Shown: one piece after another, positions 1 through 5,145 of the stretch
Layout: every line of letters begins with the position of its first letter
How positions within the stretch are numbered: the first letter of the stretch is position 1
Assembly: GCA_003158705.1 (NCBI GenBank)
Contig: PMKX01000122.1
Span: 1 to 5,647 of the forward strand
From: Actinomycetota bacterium
GTDB lineage: Bacteria; Actinomycetota; Thermoleophilia; UBA2241
Direction of reading: 5' to 3'
DNA: 5,647 bases
Translations under genes and position numbers: made by a program
Notes under the pieces: model-generated
What the model was told of the DNA's origin: nothing
The model's input: the letters and a program-made list of their open reading frames with translations, nothing else
Databases searched by the model: none

Positions 1-701
1 CGCTGCGAAGGCGTAGTGATGGCGGCGAAGGAGTCGTCGCCGGCGAAGCTCAAACGGAAGTACTCGATGCCGTCGTCGGCGGGCTTCCAGGCCGAGCTGA
101 AGCTGGACTTGGCGCTCAACGTGACCGTGCGCCAGTTCTTCCAGACGCCGCCTGCCTTGTGCTCGATGGTGACTGAGGCGCCTGGCATCGCCGGCGTGGA
201 GCTGCCTTTGAACGTGCGCTGCTGATGCTGCCAGAGCGAGGCCGGGGCTTTGAACGTGAGCTGCGGCCGCACGCCCACCGGCACATCCGGGCTGGTGGCC
301 GCGCCCCACGTGGTGTCGCCGGCGAACGACACCTCATACGTGGTGTTCAGCGCCGGCTTGACGGTGAAAGAGAAGGCGCCCTTAGAGTCGATGGTCGTCG
401 TGGCCACACCCTCCGTGAAGGTCAGCGCGCCGGCCGGCATCGCGGCCAGCGATACGGTGACGCCGGGATCCACGGTGCTGCCGACGAGATCCTTGATGGT
501 GCCCTTGAGCTTGGCCGAGCCGCCGAAGGGGACGATGGGCGGCGTCGCAGCCAGGGTCAGCGTCGGCGTGGGCAGCGGGTCCGCACCCGGCGCCTGCAGC
601 GGCTGGCCGCCGGGGCCGACTTGCAGGGCGGCGGCGCCTGCCGGCGCGTAGAGCACGGCCAGGGCACAGACCGCCAGTGAGAGAGCAAAGGCACGTTTCA
701 T
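1..701 (-). CDS. Secreted protein with two Ig-like modules, C-terminus cut by the window edge (probable paralogue of the neighbouring L,D-transpeptidase)
   Basis: An open frame runs without a stop from the ATG at 701 to the left edge, giving 233 visible residues. It starts with a classic signal peptide (MKRAF, hydrophobic stretch to about residue 22, cleavage probably near GAAA at 22-25), then a Pro-rich linker to about 47. Two beta-rich Ig-like modules follow, at about 48-146 and 147-233. Each has the pattern seen in the next gene: an opening strand, a 'GxxxxLxG' turn, a 'GAFSFT'-type strand, then 'Y.V.FAGD' and 'VGVRP'. The visible end, TPSQ(R), lines up with SPSRR in the neighbour, just before that protein's YkuD domain begins, so a YkuD domain may lie beyond the edge (inference). 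The start is supported by GAGGTG at 706-711. No catalytic residue is visible, so no enzyme activity can be assigned from this window. It is the third gene of a leftward series, 78 bp after the L,D-transpeptidase stop. Confidence 0.85.
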   Translation of the reverse strand, partial: MKRAFALSLAVCALAVLYAPAGAAALQVGPGGQPLQAPGADPLPTPTLTLAATPPIVPFGGSAKLKGTIKDLVGSTVDPGVTVSLAAMPAGALTFTEGVATTTIDSKGAFSFTVKPALNTTYEVSFAGDTTWGAATSPDVPVGVRPQLTFKAPASLWQHQQRTFKGSSTPAMPGASVTIEHKAGGVWKNWRTVTLSAKSSFSSAWKPADDGIEYFRLSFAGDDSFAAITTPSQ

Positions 702-705
702 GGCA

Positions 706-711
706 CACCTC
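706..711 (-). promoter_or_regulatory. Ribosome binding site of the left-edge gene
   Basis: On the minus strand GAGGTG precedes the ATG at 701, with 6 nt between the GAGG core and the start. It fixes the start of the left-edge gene and argues against the out-of-frame ATG at 708. Confidence 0.6.
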
Positions 712-734
712 GTGACGTGCGAAGGGACGTTGGC

Positions 735-764
735 ACTGTACTCGGCCAGCCGCGCAACGCGCAA
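735..764 (-). promoter_or_regulatory. Possible sigma-70-type promoter for the left-edge gene
   Basis: Reading leftward, TTGCGC (764-759) is followed after 18 bp by TACAGT (740-735), which matches four of six consensus -10 bases including the key T, A and last T. The leader would be about 25-30 nt and would contain the GAGGTG site. The -35 match is poor, so the gene may simply be co-transcribed with the L,D-transpeptidase. Confidence 0.25.
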
Positions 765-779
765 GCGCTGGCAGCTAGA

Positions 780-1817
780 TCAGGGCACGTTGCGCACCGG
801 CGTGCCCACCGGACAATGCGCATACAGCCAGAGGATGTCCTGCTTGTACAACCTGGTGCAGCCGTGCGAGTAGTTGCGCGGGAAGCGCGAGAGCAGGCCG
901 GGCTGGTTGGTGCCGTGGATGCCGTACGGGCCGTGATACCAAAGGGCAGCGGCACCGTACTGCCCGCCGGGAGCCCACTGCTTCTGGTAGACGGCCCACT
1001 GGCCTATCGGCGTCGGCGTGCTCGGCTTGCCGGTCACACAGGGGAACACGCGCACGACCAGGCCGTGCTCGTGGTAGTAGAGCTCGTACTTCGAGATGTC
1101 GACGACGATGAAGTGAGCGTATGAGGCCGGCACGCCGTACGGGTTGCCGTCGCGCACCTTGACCCGGCGCGACGGGCTGAACGCCGCGCCGAAGGCGTCG
1201 TCGCTGACCTTCACGGCGCGCACGATGAGCTTGCCGGGCCGGCTTGCCTTGAGAGCGACACTGAAGCTGGACGAGGCACTGAGCTTGACCTTGCTCCAGG
1301 TCTGCCACGCGCCGCCCGAGCGCCGTTCGATGGTCACCTTCGTGCCGCTGCCCAGCGGCTTGAGCGACCCGTGCAGCGTCACGTTCTGGCCTTGCCAGAC
1401 CTCGGCCGACGCCGTGAGCGTGAGTACGGGCCGCACCGTCACGCTCACGTCCGCGGAGGTCGCCGCCCAGGTGGTGCCGTCGCCGGCGTACTCCACTCGG
1501 TAGACGGTGTTCATCTGCGGCAGGGGGGTGAAGGCGAAGCTGCCGTCATCTGCCGTCACCTTGCTCGACACCTGCGTGAAGTCGCTCTCGTCGGCGCGCT
1601 GGCGCCACAACGTCACGGTGACGTCGTGTACCTGGAGCGTGCCCGTGACGTTGACGGTGTGACCGTAGTCGACGTGGTCAGGCGTCACGCTCACCGTCAA
1701 GGTGGGCACGGTTAGGTCGGCGGCGCTCGCCGTTGCAGGACGCACGCCGAGCGCCGCAGCAAACGTCGCGCCCACGACGAGCAGAGTGACGACCAAGTGT
1801 AGGAGACGTCGATCCAT
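780..1817 (-). CDS. Secreted L,D-transpeptidase (YkuD domain) with two N-terminal Ig-like modules
   Basis: This 345-residue protein probably makes 3-3 type crosslinks between peptidoglycan stem peptides, or attaches proteins to them, outside the membrane. Residues 1-33 form a signal peptide (MDRRLL, hydrophobic 8-23, cleavage near ATASAA). Two Ig-like modules follow at about 37-130 and 131-222; the first ends YAGDGTTW...VTVRP. The C-terminal YkuD domain spans about 228-345. It opens with FIVVDISKYELYYHEHG and TGKPSTPTPIGQW, and carries the catalytic signature as HGTN (301-304) and SHGCTRL (317-323). C320 is the expected nucleophile, with H301, H318 and R322 conserved. The protein lacks the extra C-terminal region of some mycobacterial LDTs; the domain ends shortly after the motif. 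The ATG at 1817 is preceded only by a weak GAG-rich site. It lies 62 bp after the NlpC/P60 gene, probably in the same transcript. Family assignment is firm; the physiological acceptor is unknown. Confidence 0.95.
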   Translation of the reverse strand: MDRRLLHLVVTLLVVGATFAAALGVRPATASAADLTVPTLTVSVTPDHVDYGHTVNVTGTLQVHDVTVTLWRQRADESDFTQVSSKVTADDGSFAFTPLPQMNTVYRVEYAGDGTTWAATSADVSVTVRPVLTLTASAEVWQGQNVTLHGSLKPLGSGTKVTIERRSGGAWQTWSKVKLSASSSFSVALKASRPGKLIVRAVKVSDDAFGAAFSPSRRVKVRDGNPYGVPASYAHFIVVDISKYELYYHEHGLVVRVFPCVTGKPSTPTPIGQWAVYQKQWAPGGQYGAAALWYHGPYGIHGTNQPGLLSRFPRNYSHGCTRLYKQDILWLYAHCPVGTPVRNVP

Positions 1818-1879
1818 GGTTTCTCGGCGAGTCTATCCGACTTCGCCGCGCAGGTCAGACCGGCGGCGCGCTTGCGGCG

Positions 1880-3073
1880 CTAGAGCTCACTCTTCTTGAG
1901 CACCCGGCGACCCCAGGCGAAGTAGGTCTTCCAGTAGCCGGGCCAGTCGAGCGAGGCCAGCGAGACGCCGTCGCTCGAGCCCGTGGACTGGATGAACCAG
2001 CCGTTGCCCACATAGATAGCGGCGTGGTAGATAGTGTTCCACGCCGACGAAGGGCCGTGCGGCCCGAAGAAGATGATGTCGCCCGGCAGGAGCTTCTTGC
2101 GCGAGATGCGCGGCTTGGCCGACTGCGCCATGTTGGAGGCGCCGCGCTCGTTCACCGAGATCGGGTACTTGAAGTGGATCTTCAGCACCCACCAGACGAA
2201 GCCCGAGCAGTCAAAACCGCCGTGTGCCTGCCAGCCGTAGGGCGAGTCCTTGCCGTCCCACTCGCCGCCCCACACGTAGGGGTAGCCGACGTAGTCGAGC
2301 GCGAACGCGATGACCTGCTTCTGGCGCGCGCTCAGCGGCGGCAGCGTCACCTTGTCGAAGCTGCTGAGGCTGCCGATCTGCCACGTCGAGAGGTTCAGGG
2401 CGGCGCGCAGCGTGTAGGCCATCTCGCCGCGCGGCATCGCCTCGGTGGGAAAGAGCTCGAGCTTGTCGGCGGGATGATCGTAGCGCAGGCCGAGCTGGCG
2501 CGCCGCCACCTCCCAGGGCAGGTAGCCGGGCGCGCCGGTCTTCCACCCCTTGTTGGGCTCCCACTTGCTGGGGTCCAGAGCCGTGAGCATGTTCCAGTCG
2601 TTCTTGGGGTTCAGGCGCTTGAGCAGGCGCACCACGGCGCGGTCGGCCTGCCATTCCAGCACCGGCTGGTCGGGGTGGAAGCCGTCGTTGGTGGCCGACA
2701 CGAGGCCGCGGGCGAGGGCGATCTGCACGAACCAGTAGTACGGATCGCTGGGCGGCATGTCGGGCAGCGCCACGGGCTTGACGGTCTCGTCTTGCATGCC
2801 GAGAGCGATCACCAGCGTGCGGGCGAGCTGCTCACGTGTGAGCGGCTGGTCGGGCTTGAACTTGCTGCCGAAGTCGTCGAGCAGCTTGTTGCCGGCCGGG
2901 CCGCGGTTGGTGACCCACTTGATGGAAGAGTAGGCCCAGTAGTGCTTGCCCACATCCTTGTAGGTCTGAGCGCCGGCGCCGGGAGCGGCCGCGGCGCCCA
3001 GCACCAAGAGTGCGAGCGCCACCAGAAAGGCGACGATGACGAGCGGCACTCGCTCGCTGATGGTCAGCTGCAT
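1880..3073 (-). CDS. Secreted NlpC/P60 peptidoglycan endopeptidase with N-terminal SLH-like region
   Basis: This 397-residue protein is a probable cysteine endopeptidase cutting stem peptides of the cell wall. The start is taken at the ATG at 3073, because a perfect AGGAGG lies 11 nt upstream; an in-frame ATG at 3109 would put that site inside the coding region. Residues 1-35 are a signal peptide (hydrophobic 9-30, cleavage near GAGA). SLH-like repeats follow: about 37-94 (YKDVGKHYWAYSSIKW, then FKPDQPLTREQ), 103-155 (GFHPDQPVLEWQ) and a weaker third about 186-228 (LFPTEAMPRGE). The NlpC/P60 domain spans about 248-393. It contains YPYVWGG (264-270), FDCSGF with catalytic C289, the LPGDIIFF strand (329-336), H350 in HAAIYVGNGWFIQS and Q362 at the third catalytic position. 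SLH repeats usually bind secondary wall polymers, so it is probably surface-retained (inference). It is the first gene of the leftward series and divergent from the SpoIID-like gene. Confidence 0.93.
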   Translation of the reverse strand: MQLTISERVPLVIVAFLVALALLVLGAAAAPGAGAQTYKDVGKHYWAYSSIKWVTNRGPAGNKLLDDFGSKFKPDQPLTREQLARTLVIALGMQDETVKPVALPDMPPSDPYYWFVQIALARGLVSATNDGFHPDQPVLEWQADRAVVRLLKRLNPKNDWNMLTALDPSKWEPNKGWKTGAPGYLPWEVAARQLGLRYDHPADKLELFPTEAMPRGEMAYTLRAALNLSTWQIGSLSSFDKVTLPPLSARQKQVIAFALDYVGYPYVWGGEWDGKDSPYGWQAHGGFDCSGFVWWVLKIHFKYPISVNERGASNMAQSAKPRISRKKLLPGDIIFFGPHGPSSAWNTIYHAAIYVGNGWFIQSTGSSDGVSLASLDWPGYWKTYFAWGRRVLKKSEL

Positions 3074-3084
3074 CTGGCGCGGAT

Positions 3085-3090
3085 CCTCCT
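3085..3090 (-). promoter_or_regulatory. Strong Shine-Dalgarno site deciding the NlpC/P60 start
   Basis: CCTCCT on the plus strand reads AGGAGG leftward, 11 nt before the ATG at 3073. The spacing is slightly long, but the full consensus hexamer is rare enough here to favour this start over the ATG at 3109, which has only GGAG one base away from it. Confidence 0.65.
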
Positions 3091-3104
3091 GGGCGTTCGG
3101 CGGA

Positions 3105-3132
3105 CGCATACTCCAGCCTATCGGCTGGTCAA
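3105..3132 (-). promoter_or_regulatory. Candidate promoter of the leftward NlpC/P60 transcript
   Basis: Leftward, TTGACC (3132-3127) matches five of six consensus -35 bases. It is followed after 16 bp by TATGCG (3110-3105), a partial -10. Transcription would begin near 3098, giving a leader of about 25 nt that contains the AGGAGG. This also places the alternative ATG at 3109 inside the promoter, which agrees with the shorter start. The -10 is weak, so this is tentative. Confidence 0.3.
3113..3128. repeat. Inverted repeat CCAGCC-TATC-GGCTGG in the divergent region
   Basis: A perfect 6-bp inverted repeat with a 4-bp centre. It fills the spacer between the candidate -35 and -10 of the NlpC/P60 promoter and overlaps the -35 by two bases. 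This is the position of a classic repressor operator, but no regulator is encoded in the window, so its role is inferred from position only. Confidence 0.5.
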
Positions 3133-3183
3133 CGGCAACACCTTAGCGTTCTGCGCCAGGCACCGCCTCCCTGCCCAAGTGAG

Positions 3184-3197
3184 GGTGGCGCGCCACC
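3184..3197. repeat. Perfect 14-bp palindrome in the divergent region
   Basis: GGTGGCGCGCCACC is its own reverse complement, centred at 3190/3191. It lies upstream of both divergent genes, about 58-71 bp before the ATG at 3255. A dimeric regulator could bind it. GC-rich DNA makes such palindromes more likely by chance, so function is uncertain. Just after it, GCGGCGACG occurs twice (3199-3207 and 3221-3229), 22 bp apart. Confidence 0.5.
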
Positions 3198-3254
3198 GGC
3201 GGCGACGCGCCGCTCCCCACGCGGCGACGGTCAAGGTAGAGGGAATCCCCGGCG

Positions 3255-5123
3255 ATGGCAGAACAGTCTGGTAGAATCGAGATACGCAGCACCCCCGGCT
3301 TTGCGACCATGATCGGCACTTCCCCGACATCCCCCAGCTTGCGAGGCGGCTTCGCCCGTCGTGTTCGGCGCAGCGCCGCCAGCGGCGCCGCGAGCATCGT
3401 CGCCCTGCTGCTCGTGACCCTCGCCGCCGCGCCCACAGCGAGCGGCGCCAGCCAGACCATGTTCACGCTGGTCGGCCGCGGCTGGGGTCACGGCATCGGC
3501 ATGTGCCAGTGGGGCGCCTACGGCTACGCCAAGCACGGCTGGACCTACGACCAGATCATCGAGCACTACTACACCGGCGTTAAGTTGGGCCACGTCGCCA
3601 ACGACTCCATGCGCGTGATGCTCAACGAGGGGATGGGCTCGGCGAAGGTCTCCTCGGCGAGCGCCTACACTGTCGCCGGCGGCGGCGACCCGAAGACACT
3701 GCCCGGCGGCTCCACGGCCACGGTCACCTGGAGCGGCGCCAAGTACCGCGTGAGCGCCGGCGGCAAGAGCTACAGCTTCGGCGCGCCGCTGCTGTTCACG
3801 CCCGGCACGCACCCGCTCAAGCTCGCCAACGAGAGCCAGATCGGCTACGCCGGCCACTACAAGGGTACGCTGCGCCTGATCCACTACAGCGGCGGCCTGA
3901 TGGTGGTCAATCGGCTGCCGTTGGAGCAGTACATCTGCGGCGTGCTGCCGCGCGAAGTCTCGCCGTCGTGGCCGCTGGAATCGCTCAAGGCGCAGGCCGT
4001 GGCGGCACGCTCGTTCGCCGTGCGGGCACGCGGCGGCAGCGGTCCCTTCGACGTGTACTGCACGGCGCGCAGCCAGTGCTACGTGGGCACCGACCAGTGG
4101 GCGGCGGCGACCACCAAGGCCGTCAACCAGACCGCCGGCGTGGTGCCGCTCTACGGCGGCAAGCCGATCGAGGCCTTCTACTTCTCCACGTCCGGCGGCC
4201 ACACCGAGAACATCGAGAACGTGTGGCAGACGTCCCCGGTGCCGTACCTGAAGGGCGTGGTGGACAAGTACGACTACTACTCGCCGCTGCACATCTGGCC
4301 CGAGGACCCCATGCACTGGTCGGCCGCCAAGCTGGCCGGCGACCTGGGCACCTACAGCGCCAGCCACCCCGCCGGCGTCAAGGGCGTCCTGCAGTCGATC
4401 TACGTGGTCAAGCGCGGCGTCTCGCCGCGCGTGGTGAAGGCGGCCATCATCGGCGACAAGGGCATCACCTGGGTCTCGGGCTCCACGCTGCGCTTTGCTC
4501 TCAATCTGCGTGACACCTGGGTGTACTTCACGACCATGTCCATCAGCCCGGCGGCCGCCCAGCACAAGACGATCAGCGCCGGCGACAAAGTGACCGTGAG
4601 CGGGCGCATCTACCCGGCGCTCGCCAAAGGCACCAAGGTGACCCTGAACTTCAAGAGCGGCAGCGCGTGGCACACCGTCGACGTGGCCACGCACCGCGCC
4701 AGTCAGTCACTGGGCAGCGGCAAGAAGGCGTACTACTCGACCTACGCGCTGACGGTCGCGCCCGCGGCCACGACCCAGTACTACTTCACGCACGGCGACG
4801 CCCAGTCGCCGCACACCGTGGTGACCGTCAAGCAGGCGGTCAAGCTGAGCGGGGCCGGCGCGCCGGTGCAGGCCGGCAGCAGCGTCCAGTTCACCGGCAC
4901 CGTGGCCCCGCCTACCGCCGGCGGCAAGGTGTGGCTGCAGACCAAGAAGGGCAGCGTCTGGACCGACGCGGCCGGCGGCAAGCAGGACAAGCAGGGCGCC
5001 TTCACCATCACCTGGAAGGCCGCCGCCGGTGTCGCTCAGGTGCGCGCCCGCGCCCCGGCCACGACCAAGCTCGCGGCCGGCTTCAGCGCCGCTCTGGCGA
5101 TCAGCGTCGTCGCGCAGACCTGA
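3255..5123 (+). CDS. Secreted SpoIID/LytB-domain peptidoglycan enzyme with two C-terminal Ig-like modules
   Basis: This 622-residue protein has a SpoIID/LytB catalytic region; in SpoIID this domain is a lytic transglycosylase acting on glycan strands stripped of peptides. A long basic leader (RRVRR at 36-40) precedes a hydrophobic segment at 47-60, with cleavage probably after SGA (63-65). GRGWGHGIGMCQWGAYG sits at 74-90, ahead of the core. The core, about 200-425, carries LPLEQYICGVLPREVSP with E234 matching the SpoIID catalytic Glu, SWPLESLKAQAVAARSFAVR (238-257), C269 and C275, FYFSTSGGHTENIENVW (308-324), and the closing VSGSTLRFALNLRDTW. Ig-like modules follow at about 428-526 and 527-620. 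Start: the ATG at 3255 has GAGGG 11 nt upstream. The ATG at 3309 (residue 19) is a serious alternative, because codons 1-18 include AGA and ATA, which I do not see in the rest of the gene, and an extended -10 lies there. The gene is divergent from the NlpC/P60 gene and convergent with phoU. Sporulation cannot be inferred from this domain alone. Confidence 0.94.
   Translation: MAEQSGRIEIRSTPGFATMIGTSPTSPSLRGGFARRVRRSAASGAASIVALLLVTLAAAPTASGASQTMFTLVGRGWGHGIGMCQWGAYGYAKHGWTYDQIIEHYYTGVKLGHVANDSMRVMLNEGMGSAKVSSASAYTVAGGGDPKTLPGGSTATVTWSGAKYRVSAGGKSYSFGAPLLFTPGTHPLKLANESQIGYAGHYKGTLRLIHYSGGLMVVNRLPLEQYICGVLPREVSPSWPLESLKAQAVAARSFAVRARGGSGPFDVYCTARSQCYVGTDQWAAATTKAVNQTAGVVPLYGGKPIEAFYFSTSGGHTENIENVWQTSPVPYLKGVVDKYDYYSPLHIWPEDPMHWSAAKLAGDLGTYSASHPAGVKGVLQSIYVVKRGVSPRVVKAAIIGDKGITWVSGSTLRFALNLRDTWVYFTTMSISPAAAQHKTISAGDKVTVSGRIYPALAKGTKVTLNFKSGSAWHTVDVATHRASQSLGSGKKAYYSTYALTVAPAATTQYYFTHGDAQSPHTVVTVKQAVKLSGAGAPVQAGSSVQFTGTVAPPTAGGKVWLQTKKGSVWTDAAGGKQDKQGAFTITWKAAAGVAQVRARAPATTKLAAGFSAALAISVVAQT
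3269..3277 (+). promoter_or_regulatory. Possible extended -10 promoter element for the SpoIID-like gene
   Basis: TGGTAGAAT matches the extended -10 pattern TGnTAnnnT and stands out in GC-rich surroundings. No -35 is seen 17 bp upstream (CCGGCG), which extended -10 promoters can tolerate. Transcription from about 3284 would exclude the ATG at 3255 and leave a leader of about 25 nt without a Shine-Dalgarno site before the ATG at 3309. Confidence 0.35.
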
Positions 5124-5145
5124 CGGCGCCCCCGGCGCCGTCAGG
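5119..5145. terminator. Bidirectional hairpin between the convergent SpoIID-like gene and phoU
   Basis: CCTGACGGCGCC, a CCC loop, then GGCGCCGTCAGG forms a perfect 12-bp stem. The TGA in the left arm (5121-5123) is the stop of the SpoIID-like gene, and the reverse complement of TCA in the right arm (5141-5143) is the stop of phoU. No T-run follows on either side, so it is a U-tract-less terminator or an mRNA 3'-end stabiliser. Its place between two convergent genes makes a terminating role likely. Confidence 0.7.

Noticed and set aside
225..680. Overlapping plus-strand open frames at the left end (225-680 and 250-651) and a minus-strand one at 382-708
   Set aside because: The minus-strand frame from 701 gives a signal peptide and two Ig-like modules homologous to the neighbouring protein; the others are shadows with Arg-rich or motif-free products.
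745..772. Inverted repeat GCCAGC/GCTGGC downstream of the L,D-transpeptidase stop, considered as a terminator
   Set aside because: The stem is only 6 bp with a 16-nt loop, there is no T-run, and it overlaps a possible promoter for the next gene. It could be a weak attenuator, but support is too thin.
1844..1868. CGCCGC/GCGGCG pairing in the 62-bp gap between the NlpC/P60 and L,D-transpeptidase genes
   Set aside because: A 6-bp GC-only stem with a long loop is expected often by chance in this composition, and the two genes are probably co-transcribed.
3074..3109. Extended NlpC/P60 start at the ATG at 3109
   Set aside because: It adds 12 polar residues before a good signal peptide, places the AGGAGG inside the coding region, and overlaps the candidate -10 element.
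2024..3274. Long plus-strand open frame of 416 codons, antisense to the NlpC/P60 gene
   Set aside because: Composition is low-complexity (Arg, Ala, Val, His) and it runs through the divergent control region. The minus strand encodes an intact SLH-NlpC/P60 protein.
3231..4694. Long minus-strand open frame of 487 codons, antisense to the SpoIID-like gene
   Set aside because: Its translation is Arg/Gly/Ala/Val/His-rich with no recognisable motif, typical of an antisense frame in GC-rich DNA. The opposite strand has signal peptide, catalytic motifs and proper codon use throughout.
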